64,000 nt of DNA from Datisca glomerata (GCA_003255025.1 QANY01004770.1:605790-669789), one strand, 5' to 3'; counted from the first letter of the stretch, positions 45,808 to 57,928 are shown. Made by a program: numbers and translations. The notes: generated by a model not told the origin, from the letters alone.

Positions 45808-46220
45808 TTATCGCCAATCCGTTATAACTTCCACTAAATGAACTTCTTTGGGATCGGGGATCAATTGACACTTAAGATAATTCTTTTGCGTAGTTGTGGC
45901 CTTACTGGTCATGTTTAGCCAATAGAAACCCATCATTTGGAGACGGCGGTGTAAAAGTGGCCCTTCCCTGGCAAAATAGTCTTTAGGTGGACACTTGAGG
46001 TGGTTGTGGCCTTCGTCCAAACCCACGCATCGTGAGAGTATTCCATCAACCCCCTATAGAAGAGAACTCCACTCAAATTAATAAAGTTCCTCAACTCATT
46101 GTTCATAGCGGCTTCCTCTTGAGATAATTGTATTTTGATCTTGCATCTCCAATCCTGGGATGGTGGCTTAATGTTACCCTCAGCTTCGATACTCGTGGCT
46201 TTAACAACAACTTCGACCAC
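45808..46220 (-). pseudogene. gypsy linker between RNase H and integrase
   Basis: Open pieces read DWRCKIKIQLSQEEAAMNNE, NELRNFINLSGVLFYRG and FAREGPLLHRRLQMMGFYWL in alternating frames. They correspond to the linker and a zinc-finger-like segment between RNase H and integrase in Tat-type elements. The frame is broken near 45990 and 45810. Confidence 0.6.
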
Positions 46221-46274
46221 TAGAATAGGGTTGGTGAAAGTGAGTTTGGTGGCTATAGTTGTTAGGGCATCAGC

Positions 46275-46880
46275 ATGGCGGTCGTTGGATCTGGGGGTGT
46301 GTTAAAAAACAACATCATAAAATGTGGCAACAAGATTTTGAATCTCATGGCGGTATTATGTGAGAGAAGGTTCCTTCACGGTAAAATTTCCTCTGACTTA
46401 GTCGATGATCAAGTTGGAGTCCCTTTTAACCTTGATAATGGTGGCACATTTATCCTTTGCATATCGAAGTCCCAATATAAGACTTTCATACACCGCTTCG
46501 TTGTCCCTATATGGAAATGTCAATTTGTATGCCATTGAATAAATGTTGCCTAATGGATCCTCCAAGACAAGTCCTGCTCCACCATTAGAATGGGTGGATG
46601 ACCTGTCGAATGTCAGAGCCTATGGCACACCCTCACAACTATTGACTTCATGTTGGTCTCCAGGTATGGTCTCGTCTAGAGGTTCTAGTTCACCACTTGG
46701 AAGTTGGGCTAGCAAATCAGCCAACGCTTGACGCTGTTGCGACTTTGGGGTGAGGGGTGTAATGTCAAACTCACTTAACAACATTGTCCATCGGGTTCGT
46801 CTCCCGTTCAATGTAGGCCTGATTAAGAGAAAATGAATGGGATTAGACTTAGTCATTAAATGAACTCGATTACCTAACAT
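46275..46880 (-). pseudogene. gypsy RNase H
   Basis: The connection domain ends in TRWTMLLSEFDITPLTPKSQ. The RNase H region then reads GAGLVLEDPLGNIYSMAYKL, FPYRDNEAVYESLILGLRYA (catalytic Glu region) and, near 46280, NDRHADALT (the conserved end Asp). Stops occur at about 46395 and 46300. It would degrade RNA in the RNA/DNA hybrid. Confidence 0.75.
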
Positions 46881-47272
46881 GTAGTGACAGATTTTTTACG
46901 TGGCAAATACAAGAGCAAGACAATGCCTTTCACAAGGTGCATATCTTAGCTCAGCATCTCTTAGGACCCTACTCAAATAATACACTAGGCGTTTCGCCCC
47001 CTCCCTTTCTTATGCCAATAAGGCTTCAATGGACTTGGAGGCTGAGGTGATGTAAAGCAGTAATGGTAGGTCACTGCGTGGTGGCACCACGGTGGCTGGT
47101 GTGAGGAGCACATTCTTTATGGCATCATATTCCGTTGGTGCTCATGTGTCCATGAAAATATGTGATCTCCCTTCAAGAGTGATTGTATATCGTTGATGGA
47201 CTCGGCTAGGGCGGGTATGAACCGGCGGATGTAGGATGATTTCCCCTAAAACGCCTTTAACTCCTTCAAGGA

Positions 47273-48294
47273 TTATGGTGGGGGCATGTCCTTGATAGCC
47301 TTGACCTTAAATTGATCAATGTTTATACCCCATTTGTGTACACAAAAACCTAAGAACTTCTCCCATAAAACACTAAAAGCGTACTTCAATGGATTCATTT
47401 TAAGCTTGTACGCCCTGCACCTTTCAAAGACACTCCTCAAGTGCTTTAGATGTGAACCTGCACTCTTGGACTTAACTACTAGATCATCCACATAGTCCTC
47501 AACATAATCATGGATCATGTCAGGGAAAATTAATGCCATAGCCCGTTGGTAAGTAGCCCCCGCATTCTTTAATCTGAAAAGCATCACCACATAGTAAAAG
47601 TTTCCAAAGGGTGTTCTAAAGGCGGTCTTCTCATCATCTCCAACCGCCATCCTGATTTGATTGGATCCACTGAACCCATCCATGAAAGAGAACATTTCAT
47701 GTTCTGCTGTAGTATCGACCAAGGTGTCTACATTATATAGCGGGAAGTCATATTTGGGGCATGCCTTGTTCAAGTCTCTAAAAACAACACATCAACGGAT
47801 CTTACCATTCTCTTCTTTACCGGAACAATGTTCCCTAACCATGTGGGGTTCTTGATAGGCTTGATAAATCCCGCCTCTATGAGCTTTGAAATTTCATACT
47901 TTCTTTGGAGCTCCGCCTCAGAGCAAAAATGGTGAAAGTGTTGCTTGATAGGTGTGCGTTATTCGGAGACCCGTAGCTTATGCAATCGAAAGCTTTATCA
48001 AGTCATCGTCAAACACAATCGAATATGACCACACAAAGACATCTCAGAATATGACCACAAAAAGACATCGTCAAACACAATCGAAAGCTTTATTAAGTCA
48101 TCTTGTTGTTTACTCTCCAAGTCCTTTACTAGGAACACCAGCCTATTTGTGCTCCCCTCCCCAACATGGACTTCCTCCAGCTCCTCCGGTGGTGGTGATA
48201 GGTTGGTTGGTAGAGGCACCTCTTGTTGTTCACAATTCATCACATGGATCCCTTGCATAAGTCCTTGTGCCTTAGTGAATGCCTCATTCATCAT
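47273..48294 (-). pseudogene. gypsy reverse transcriptase
   Basis: The N-terminal part contains KYEISKLIEAGFIKPIKNPT and WLGNIVPVKKR (about 47900-47820). The core from 47773 starts NKACPKYDFPLYNVDTLVD, followed by FSFMDGFSGSNQIRM with the first catalytic Asp, KTAFRTPFGNFYYVVMLFRL, and YVEDYVDDLVVKSKS carrying YVDD. The thumb ends LGFCVHKWGINIDQFKVKAI. The catalytic residues are present, but the frame is broken near 47790 and 47990. Confidence 0.9.
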
Positions 48295-48354
48295 TATATC
48301 CTCATCTTCTTCAGGATTAGGGGGATCAGGCTATACGTCTAACCCCATGCACCA

Positions 48355-48573
48355 TCATAAGCGGTACACCCTCTTTCTGTTTGCCAAAGTCACGCGGGTT
48401 ACCAACTCCAACCCCAATGTAAATACTTCCTTTCCATTCCCAACTTCCCACTTCGGCAAATGGGTGGCAATAATCCTTCTAGGCGTGACACCCTCCATCG
48501 CAAGTTCATCAAAGAGCGTCACCTTTAGCAAGTGAGCCTCAGTCTCATCGAATGGTGCTTTGGTAGCCGCCAC
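48355..48573 (-). pseudogene. gypsy segment between protease and RT
   Basis: A 72-codon piece (TPRRIIATHLPKWEVGNGKE) with no named domain. Its position between protease and RT and its strand fit the polyprotein spacer region. Confidence 0.5.
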
Positions 48574-48729
48574 CGTGATGTTCTTACCACACCATCATGA
48601 TTTTAGGCACTGATGCAAGGTTGATGGGACACATTCGTGGCTGTGAATCCATGGCCTCCCCAACAATGTGTGGTAGGTTGTACTGTACTTGATCACATGG
48701 AAATAGTTGGTGGTTCTTATTGGTCAAAT

Positions 48730-49334
48730 TTACAACTCCACATTAACACAACCCATCGTCCTCACACTCGTTAATGAGAAACCTGTCACAACAATTGATT
48801 TTCTCATTATTCTCACCTCTGGGATGCCAACCACCTTAAAGGTAGCATAGGACATGATAGTCACTCCTGATCCATTGTCCAATAGGGGGTACCTTACTTG
48901 CACGCCATTGACCGTTGCCTCTACATAAAGGGGGGATTGTGCCATCCTCTTAACATGTCAGTCGGCATTGGTGAATGTGATGGCATTCTCCTCATTCCAC
49001 CTCATCTTGCTCAAAGGTGGTTGTGCAAAGCAACAATTCATTCGACATAATTTTGTTGAATGACATCTATTAGCATTTTGGAGACTTGACACCGTGCAAT
49101 ATCATCCAACCCAAGTGTATAAGAAAAGTTCTTACAAGTTCTTGTGTTCAAGAGTTTATCTATGAAAGTGGCGTCTCCTCCTATGGTTGCTTCCTCATCT
49201 GCTTCATCCACTATGGTAACATCTGAGGTAGATCCTATTGCGCTGGCGCTAATCACGTTGACATTATCATGTTGGGGAAAATGGGGTGGATCTGTGGGTT
49301 TGACCCCTTCTGTAATGATCTCGCCCTTCTTCAA
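48730..49334 (-). pseudogene. gypsy protease and gag-pol linker
   Basis: The piece 49334-49038 reads KGEIITEGVKPTDPPHFPQH and leads toward the protease. At 48945-48730 PLYVEATVNGVQVRYPLLDN, GSGVTIMSYATFKV form an aspartic protease core in which the usual D-T/S-G is D-N-G-S, as in Tat/Ogre elements. The frame is broken between 49038 and 48945. Confidence 0.75.
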
Positions 49335-50886
49335 CTTCTCATCAAAGAATCTTCTAAGAAATTTACACTCTTAGGTGGGTGTGATGTAGTGCAGTGATAT
49401 CTACAAAAGTTTGGGGAACTCATTTCCTCCCTTGTAGGTAGAACGGTGACCCAAGGCAATGTGATATCTTTGTCCTTTGTCCATACATCCATTAGTGCTT
49501 CCACCTTATCCATGGTGCAAGGAAAAGGAGGCGAGACATTCCTCTCATCTCCGCATCTCTTACGACCGCGCCCATGTGGTTGTGCAGCCGCTACTAGAGG
49601 ATGGTAGCATGACGTGGTGGGTCTCCAAGGGAGGTTAGGACGGTCATTCCTCTCAAGTTGGCGTGGCCTATATATTGAACCGCTTGTCCTCTTGGACACT
49701 TCTATCAAGCGGGTGAAGGTGACAATCCCTAAGTTCTCAAGGTAGACCTTGTAATCACTCAACATCCCTCCGATGCACATCTTCACAATGGTTTCCTCCT
49801 TGCAATCCTCTTGACAATCCATGGCCTTCTCCTTGAACCGTTGAAAGTATGACACAAGGTCGTCACTGGTCCTTACCTCTCTATATCTAGTATGCTAGTC
49901 TTCTCCCCTATGAAAAAGAACTTTGACAAAAAGGTTGATATCATTTGCGTCCATGTCAAGATCGACTTGGGTACCAAGCTCGCATATCAAGTGTAAGCGC
50001 GCTCTGTCAAGGACTTGGAGAATTTTCTCAAACACATGAGCCCATCATAACCATAGGGTCCCATATCATCAATGAAATGTATCACATGTTCTTTTGCACA
50101 CCCATTTTGGCCATTATACTTTTGGAACTTTGGGGGAACATAATCCGTCGTGTATGGTCTCAAGGATATGTTAGCTGAATATGGTGGCCTAAAGTCGACA
50201 ACAGACTCATTCAATGATGCTCTTACTCTCTCCTCTTGGAGTATCTTTTGGAGGGCTTCATAGGTAATGAAATGACTACTTCCAACAAGGATGTTTACAC
50301 TTGGGGTGAGGTTGGTCTGATCTATTGTAGTAGTCGGCTTACTGAAGTTGTTCATAGGTGTTGGTGTAACATTGGCTTGTGCAAGAGTTTGAGTGTTATC
50401 TTGAACATTCAACTGAACATGGTTCTGGGCGAATGCTTGTGATTGAACATGTACAGCGAAGGATGGTTGGATGCCAATGAGAGAGGTCAATGGTGTGCCT
50501 ATGGTGGAGGTTGGTTGCACTCCCATGATGGAGGTGGTCAGTTGGGCGCCTATGATAGAGGTGGTCAGTTGTGCATCCATGATGGAGGTAGTCAGTTGCA
50601 CGCCTATGATGGAGGCATGTCGCACGCCAATGGTGGAGGTTGGTGGCGGGTGTTGTGGTGTGGTGGCACTAATGTACACATTCAATGTATCAATGACATT
50701 CCTCATCTCATCATTAGAAGGTTGGACTTCCTGAATGGCTTTGGCTTGCTCTAGCGCTTGTGTAGGTGTGCTTGGTGGTAACTCATGAGATGTGTTCTCT
50801 TCCTCTTGTCCGCGTTCATTATTGAGTATGGGTCCATCTCTCTCCTTGCGCGACAAAGTTGCTCTTCCCTTTGCACGTCCAGCCAT
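49331..50886 (-). pseudogene. gypsy gag
   Basis: It starts MAGRAKGRATLSRKERDG about 50 nt inside the 5' LTR edge. Residues 84-142 are six or seven copies of a 7-9-residue repeat (SIIGVQLTT, SIMDAQLTT, SIIGAQLTT). The C-terminal part of the first frame (VPPKFQKYNGQNG, HFIDDMGPYGYDG) begins the retroviral-type gag domain. That domain resumes at 49855 with FKEKAMDCQEDCKEE and DYKVYLENLGIVTFTRLIEV. A frame break lies in 49855-49987. No CCHC knuckle is seen, which is common in this branch. Confidence 0.85.
50461..50637. repeat. 27-bp repeat inside gag
   Basis: In-frame tandem units of mostly 27 bp encode the SI(I/M)GxQLTT repeats of gag. The plus-strand ORFs at 50443-50754 are shadows of it. Confidence 0.85.
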
Positions 50887-50935
50887 GTTAGACCTTTGCT
50901 AGAGTACCAAACCACTCCCTAGTGGAGTCACCAAA

Positions 50936-51968
50936 TATAGATGCAAGGTGTGACGTAAGTGAGTGCGAGAGTGGTCTAATCCTTAGCAAATGACCGGAAC
51001 AACGCCTGAGAACGCTGGAGAGGATGCTAGGAGGTGAAAATGGAGCACTCTAAACACTCAAGGATGGTGAGAAAATATTTTCTCTCTCTAGAAGTGGAAG
51101 CTTCTCTCTTTTCGATTTTTCATCGTCCAAAATGAAGGAGAAGCCCTCCTTTTATAGGTGACGAAAAGGGGGGTGGGACCATTGCAACTAATCTCTTGAT
51201 TAGTTTAGCTCACCAATCCAAACGTGCCACCTTAGCTAATTAATCATGCTTAGGTGGATAAGAGGATGATCTCACATGTGCCAATCAGATGGTACCACAT
51301 GGGTCTTGTGGAATAACCATGATGTAGGGGAATACGCCTAGCCGATGGGGCTCAATGGCGGTATTCACCCAAAGCCTCCTATCAAAGGGATCTTTCAGGA
51401 CCAAACCTCATCCTCATGGTGGGAGCGTAGCACACCCTCAATATTCAAAGTGGTTATACTGGAAGAGGTATGTCCTCTCCAATACGACGTAGCCTCACCC
51501 CTAATCCTACCAGTCCACGGCCTCCCAAACATTCCCAAGCAACCATACATCCACCCAAGTCTTTGCCGCTTGACTTGGTGGTTTGTGATATGATGACTCG
51601 TTGTGATAGCAGAGTGATATGTATTATCTGAAGTACGCCATTGTTGTATTCGAGTTGCATTATGAATGGTGATCCAGGCACCTCCATGGTACACCCATGA
51701 GGGTGACATTAATGATGCTACCATGGGGGTGACATCAATGATGCTACCATTGGGGTGACACCCCATGGTGCTGCCATGGGGATGACCCCCACGGGTACCT
51801 GGGTGCGCCTCAGCGACGGCACCCCATGGTGCACCTCAGCGGTGACATTCCACGGGGTATCTCAGTGTCGACACTCCATGGTGCATCCTTGGGGGAGACA
51901 CTCCCAATACGCTGTAACAGTTGCGCTTCGCGGGGAATCAACGTTGAGGTTGTCAACCCTCACGTGCA
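50936..51968 (-). repeat. 5' LTR of the gypsy element
   Basis: On the minus strand it starts TGCACGTGAGGG and ends CCTTGCATCTATA (CA mutated to TA). It is about 1033 bp. The TATA region (TATAAAAGG) is at 51156-51148. It matches the plus-strand LTR at 30840-31912. The leader beginning TTTGGTGACTCCACTAGGG follows at once and may hold the primer-binding site, but the tRNA was not identified. Confidence 0.78.
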
Positions 51969-52278
51969 AAAGTCATTCATATGATTTTCCTAAACCTTAT
52001 TTAGATGAACTTTTATTTTCAAAAGTCTATTTGAGAAGGTTTCAAAATACTAACCTAGACACTAATATGATTCACCAAGACATTGAGAAAATCGAGATGT
52101 CTATGTGCATCTAAACATCAATATGTCATATCGTAGAGAGATATCATGCAATCGTGCACCGATTGTTGGCTATGAACGAGAGCAACATGGTCACTGACCT
52201 GGAAAGAACTTGCGGCTTACACCGCTTGAAGCATAACATATTGCTTTCATCGAAAGCTTGTCAAATCATACATTCTTA
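51969..52278. other. Short flank between the gypsy LTR and the next element
   Basis: About 310 bp without a gene or recognised repeat. Confidence 0.5.
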
Positions 52279-54228
52279 GAGGGTTAATTACACTAATACC
52301 CTCAAGCTTTCACACATATACTATGTTACACTCTCATCTTTAAAAACTTATAGCATTACTCACTCACGTTTTATTTTCTTACATGTCCACCCTCTATTTC
52401 CATTTATGTCAAAAAAAAATTATATGGAAGTGACACCCATTGACACGGTCATGTGTCAGCAATCCTTCTTTATAGGAAAGTGAGTAATTTAATATTTTTA
52501 ATAAATTATGGAAAGTGAGTAATTTAATATTTTTAATAAAACCACATTATTTTTTGTAATATATTTTTCTCACACTCCAAAACAAATTTGTTTATATGTA
52601 ATCCCCAATCCTCTCTCTTTCGCTGCGACCTCACTTTTTCTCTGAAGATTATCTCTACTCAAATGTCAAACAAGAGAGGGTCTTCATGTTTGTCATTAAC
52701 TTGTATAACTTCACTTTTTTTTTATTTTTTCTTTCTTCATGTTCATACGCCACTTTTCACTTTTCACATTCGGCACTTTTTTAAGTTAAAATCAAAACTA
52801 AACAAATTTTACTTATTTACGATAAAATAATTTCATTATCTTTTCTTACTGATTATCACCAAATTTTAGTTATATTTTTTTACTGATTTCTCTTATGAAT
52901 TTTAGTTATGTTTTTCTTCCCTCACTTATTAATTTATATTTTATAGGCACTAAAGAACATTGATGTATTTAGTACTAACGTTTCACTTACTGATTATCAC
53001 AAAATGGAGCATATGCACATGCAAGTCAGTATTTTTTATAAATGCATACAACAATATTCTTTCTCAGACCAAAATTGTTATTGCAAATTGTCTCATACAT
53101 GTATCTCATATTTGTAGTTAGGAGTCAATAATGTTTTGAAGTTCTGTTATAACCAGGATTCATAATATGATAATTTTGAATGAAGAATAAGAGATACAGA
53201 GATATTTTTTAATAATATTTATTTCATAATTTAATAACATTTATGATATCATTCCCTCTTTTTGGCATTAAAATTTATTTAGTTTATATTTCATGTATCT
53301 AATAGTTTTTTTGTATTTTATAGGTGACTTCCACGAAAGGAACAAGAATCTGATGTGCAATAAACACAGGCAATTGATCAAAACTCTTTTAGTTGGAAAT
53401 TTTGTAAACTTAATTTTGTTTGAGGTTCTTTTCATGTTGGTATTAATGTTTTGTAATTTATGAAAAAAATTCTATCATTTGAATCCAATTGAAGAATATT
53501 AAGTAATTGATAATAAATCTAATTCCTAAATTTTGTTTAAATAATAATTACTAAATTTTGTTTATAGCCAATAAAGTGGAGGGAAAGAAGTTGGGGATAT
53601 GAAGACAATAATATTATTAAAAAAGTGAAGTGAAAATGTGAGAATGTGGGAAAAGGAGAATTCCCGTCTTATCTTAAAAATATCTAAAAAAAAATAGTGT
53701 AGTAGGCAGAAAAAATGTCCTAAGAGAAATAACTAGAGTTTATTAAGCTTTGATTTTAATTAAATAAAATGGAGTCTAGAGATTGAAGGAAAAAAAAATG
53801 AAAAATGAAAAGGTGACGTGTGGAGAAGAAGAAAGAAAAAGGATGGCAGTTGATTGGAAACTTATAATTGAAAAGAAAAGGCATACCTCAATATTTAATT
53901 CAATTTGATACTTTTAATAAAAAATAAAAATATATCACATAAATTATTTTAAGTTGTGAGTGTTGAAATGAGTATTGTTAGTATCCATCAAGAGATATAG
54001 GAGATGGAAAAGAGAAGAGAGAAGGCATGTGGCAGTGGGTTAAGAAATCACCCTGCTGCCCATAAAAATTCACTTATTGCCACTTTCATCTATTTTTCTC
54101 TCTTATGATTTAGACGGCAGTGGCTGTAAGGATGATCCTAAAAGAAAAACAAATGCCAAGGGTCATGGTACAAGATTTTAAAGATATAAACCTGAAAGGT
54201 TAAAAGGTGAGTAGCGTAATTAGCCCTT
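52279..54228. mobile_element. Possible long inverted-repeat DNA element 1
   Basis: The left end GGGTTAATTACACTAATACC (52281) and the complement of the right end GGGCTAATTACGCTACTCACC (to about 54226) match well over the first ~20 bases. Similarity is spotty over the next ~100 (ATCTTTAAAA on both). No target duplication was identified. The interior is AT-rich and non-coding, and contains a 35-bp direct duplication (GGAAAGTGAGTAATTTAATA at 52475 and 52510). It is probably a non-autonomous MULE-like or other TIR element. Confidence 0.35.
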
Positions 54229-54792
54229 TTTCATGTTTGCAAATGAATATCTCAACCAGTGCTGGTTCTTTCTTTACTGTATATAGTCGTCTTATAGATT
54301 CGTTGTGATTCTTGTTCAACCAACTCAAGGAAATTAACACACTAACGCGTGTGAGGTCAATAAACTACTTTTTTATCCAAAAAAAAGACCTCAGAGTATC
54401 ATTAATAAAACACTTAAAAGTGTAAGGAGGATTGAAACCCCCAAGTACAGAAGATTTATCATGTTTAATTAGAGCTAAAACATTACTAGGTAGTAAGTAA
54501 ACTACTTTGCACAAGTTATATCGTCAGTATGACGCGGAAAGGAAAACAAGAAGAATTATGAAATTTTTTTTAATATATTTTAGGTACTATATGCGATTTT
54601 CAGATTTATTACTTTATTTAGATTTTTTTTTAATTTTAAATTAAAAATAATGTTCACTTATGTTGATATATGGGTTGTGAATAATTTTAGAACGTAATAA
54701 TTAGTAATTAATCATCTTTTGAAGCCTATAAATATGCTCCATCAAAGTTACGTAATCCGAATTTATAGTCATTGTTATTAAAAAAAAAAGAA

Positions 54793-56374
54793 AAACTATA
54801 GTTTTACTCTCTATAGTTTGAGGTAATTTTTATTTTAGACCCTACACTTTTAAATTTGTATAATAGACCTTACAATTATATTTTACATTCACGTTAGACC
54901 TTCCGTTACACTTCCGCTTAAAGATATTAACGGACAATCACGGTTCTCCTACGTGATAAATAATTTAACGTCACATCAACTCTTTTATTACCTATGCAGC
55001 CACGTAGAACAACTCCATTACTCAAAATTATCAGAACTTGATTTTTCCCCTTCTTCCTCCTTGTTCCCCCTCCCTCTTTACAAAGGCCACATACAGCCAT
55101 TGTTACTGCCCTTTGAGTACAACAGCCCTCTGCATCTTCTTCCCCCCGCTTCGCGAAATCCCGATTAGGGGAAGAAGAACAACCCCCATCCCTCCCCCTC
55201 CCCCCTTCTTCCCACGGAGGAAGAAGAACCCAACCCTAATCGTTGAGTTCTTTATTATAAAGGTCTCCATACTTGGTTGAATCATCATTATTATGGTTCC
55301 ACTTGGCAACTCATCTAATTTCATCCTTATTACTTCAATAAACGGTCCGATTCAAATGTGTTGCTCTAAAATTTCTCTAAAATCCACAAGGTACAATCTG
55401 ATTTAGTAGTTTCTTGTTGGTTTTGGAATGTGTAGTGATTCTTGAATCTTGCTTAAATTGTTTCCAGTTCCATTTAGATTTGGTGGATTTTGAGTTTGAT
55501 TTAATGAACATTTAATCAACCTTTGAAATGGTCTATGGGATCTGTATCTCCAATGTGCTTAATCGAAAATGGCTGTTTAGGTGATTATAACTTATCCATG
55601 AGATTTTCTTTTTTGAAACTAACTTATCCATGAGATGGGCAAAGTCAAGAATGTAAAAATGATTAAAAATGGAAACATGTGAAAGAAGTGTCTGCATGTT
55701 TGGAGTATATGGGTTAGATACTCAATAGTTGGGAATATGATTTTCTGCAAATCTAAATCTCGTGGTCGCTTCTGAATGAAAAGAAGCAGAAGAGGGGGCA
55801 GACCAAATAAAATGGTAAAATAGAATCGAGCAGTTTAAAGAGAGAGAGATGTAATTAGGTACCAGAGATGGGAATTAAGGTTAGAGAGTTGTACATAAGA
55901 GATGGGTTTTGTTGGTGGGATGGAAGAAGGAAGAGCTCCATCGAGTTTGTCAGTGACAATTATAAGGTATAACTCTATATTGCTCGCGAATGAAGAGGAG
56001 TAAGAACTCGGATCTGCTCGCGAACAAAAAGGAAGAAGAACTCTGCAAAAATGGAGCGGAGGGGGAATAAGAACTCTAAAAAAACAGTAGACATTTTTGT
56101 GAACAAGGGAGGAGGAGGAAGAAAAAAAGAGGGAATTAAGGTATTTTGGATAATTCATTTCACGTGGCAGCTTAGTAAATTAAAAAGATGATGTGACGTC
56201 ATACTATTTGACACGTAATACCACGTGGGCAGACTGTTATTATTTTTAAGCGGAGGTGTTACGGAAGGTCTAACGTGAATGCAAAATGTAACTGTATGAT
56301 CTTTTTTATAAATTTTTAAAGTATAGGGTCTAAAATAAAAATTATCCTAAACTATAAGGGTACAACTCTAGTTT
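54793..56374. mobile_element. Long terminal-inverted-repeat DNA element 2 (MULE-like), non-autonomous
   Basis: About 225 bp at the left (54793-55015) match the reverse complement of 56150-56374 closely. Shared blocks include TAATTTTTATTTTAGACCCT, CATTCACGTTAGACCTTCCG and CTCCGCTTAAAAATA-like sequence. Weaker similarity (CTTCTTCCTCCTTGTTC) runs inward to about 55075 and 56100. Such long TIRs are typical of Mutator-like elements in plants. The ~1-kb interior has no transposase. Target duplications were not resolved because both flanks are A/T homopolymers. Confidence 0.7.
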
Positions 56375-56921
56375 ACCCGAATTTTTTTTTGAATTTTCGT
56401 CACATTTTTGTTGTCTTAGGGATTTCGATGGGATTCTTGCGTAATTGAACAAGCTTTAGAAAAGTTGATTTCCATTCGTTTGTGATTTCGTCTTTTATGT
56501 TGGCATCAGAGAACAATATTGAGTAGTGTGGCTGCAAAGAGACACCTTGGTGTTCATGTAGTTAGTTAAATGTTTTTCAGAACATGATCACATAGGTAGG
56601 TTTACCCCCTCATTAGATCTTCTTCATAATCAGTTAGGAAAAATTCTTCTGATATCTCCTGTAATTATAAGACTCAAATCTCCCATCATGTTAAATTTGT
56701 TATGACTAACATGCAAAATTGTTAAAATTCAAATTAAAATAAAAAATTATAAAATCAATTTTTTTTATTCAAACTCGAATTCACCCTTTTTATATGTAAA
56801 CACAAAATCATTTCTGTTTCACGTTAGAGAAAATAATCAGATCGAATTGGTTATAGGAATGATTTTGTCCATTCACACCTACAAATGACATATTTTTTAA
56901 CAAAATATAACTTATGTGGCA
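56375..56921. other. AT-rich spacer between two inverted-repeat elements
   Basis: No gene or recognised repeat in about 550 bp. Confidence 0.45.
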
Positions 56922-57928
56922 TTTTTTAAAGAAAAAATTCTACTAATACCTCCTGGGTATCACACCTCGTGTCATTTTTAAGTATCAATACTCATATCCT
57001 TTACTGGTTAGGGTGTAACTCCATCAAAGTAAGACTCAATGAGACAAAATTACTTAAATACCCCCAAATTATTCAAAAACCCTAAAAAAATCATGTCCAG
57101 TTTTACTTCTAGTTGTTTACATCTCTAGTTGTTTACATCTCTCTCCCAAGTCCCCCTAACCAGCAATACATGCTTAAGCAAACAGAGATGCAAGGGCATG
57201 CCTACATAAACTGAGCTTGATCTCTTGGGGATAGTTTTCTCAGCTTTCAAGAAGCATAAAGAATGAAAAGTTGAATTCAATATCATATTGAAATTTATTA
57301 CATGACCAAATTACCAATTAACTGGAACTGAGAAGAAACAATGATAAAACCAATTCTGAACATGTGAAAAGTTTCAAGGCCGTGGGCACACTTCTCCGCT
57401 TTGTAATCCAAAAGACATCAGCTTTCTTTGTCATATATAATCCCGGATAAATAATTATCGGTTTACCTATAATAAATAGTTCAATGCAAATTTATTCAGC
57501 CAATTAACTTCCCTAAACGGAAAAAATACTAAATTCAAAGTAATAACAAGTATATGAAGATCCATACTCTTTCCAGTTCCACCCAATGTCACTGGTAGTA
57601 TGATCAATGAAATTAAGATTCAGAGCAGGTACGAAAAGGCGTGCAAACTTCCTGAAAACCGTGTGGTTCTCCACATAGTTCTGCAAATCCAAGCACTCTT
57701 CAGCTGTGATTTTATGATCCAAATGCATGACATAGTGGTTAATCGTCGGGTGGTACAGAGGGTATAACTGCCGTCTAATAATATTTCAACAAAAAAACTA
57801 ATAGAGGGTATGAGTGTCTATACTTAAAAATGATAAAGGGTGCGAGTGATATTTTTAAATTTAGAGGAGATACAAGTGTCATTTAATGTAATCCGATGAG
57901 GTGTAAGTGAAAATTTTCCTTTTTTAAA
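56922..57928. mobile_element. Possible inverted-repeat DNA element 3 enclosing an exon-like ORF
   Basis: The left end TTTTTAAAGAAAAAATTCTA...ATACCTC and the complement of the right end (TTTAAAAAAGGAAAATTTTC...ACACCTC) align. A second shared block, TCATTTTTAAGTATMRAYACTCATA, lies about 60-90 bp inside each end. The interior contains moderately GC-rich sequence with the minus-strand ORF at 57513-57728, whose composition differs from the ends. It may be a Pack-type element carrying a host gene fragment. Confidence 0.45.
57513..57728 (-). pseudogene. Exon-like ORF inside inverted-repeat element 3
   Basis: 71 codons starting MHLDHKITAEECLDLQNYVE and running to FIDHTTSDIGWNWKE, with protein-like composition. 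After GGAAAGA a GTATGG donor-like site follows, and the residues beyond look like intron. The family is not recognised. It could be an exon captured by the surrounding element or an old gene relic into which nothing was inserted. Confidence 0.35.

Larger units (their letters stand above)
44641..51968 (-). mobile_element. Ty3/gypsy retrotransposon (Tat/Ogre-like), degenerate; no 3' LTR found
   Basis: On the minus strand, in order: 5' LTR (51968-50936), leader with GGTGACTCCACTAGGGAG, gag, protease, RT, RNase H and integrase. Integrase comes last, as in gypsy. Protease LLDNGSGVTIM and the gag segment DCKEETIVKMCIGGML...DYKVYLENLG are typical of the Tat/Ogre branch. Stops and frame shifts are frequent. 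The 3' end is unresolved: the 60-bp array and the antisense gene follow, and no LTR in the correct orientation was found in the window. The real element may extend to about 38.6 kb. Confidence 0.85.

Noticed and set aside
50443..50754. Plus-strand Gly-rich ORFs of 87 and 103 codons
   Set aside because: Shadows of the gag repeat region on the other strand.
55835..56158. 107-codon minus-strand ORF in the MULE-like element
   Set aside because: It runs into the terminal inverted repeat and has no recognisable domain; probably chance.
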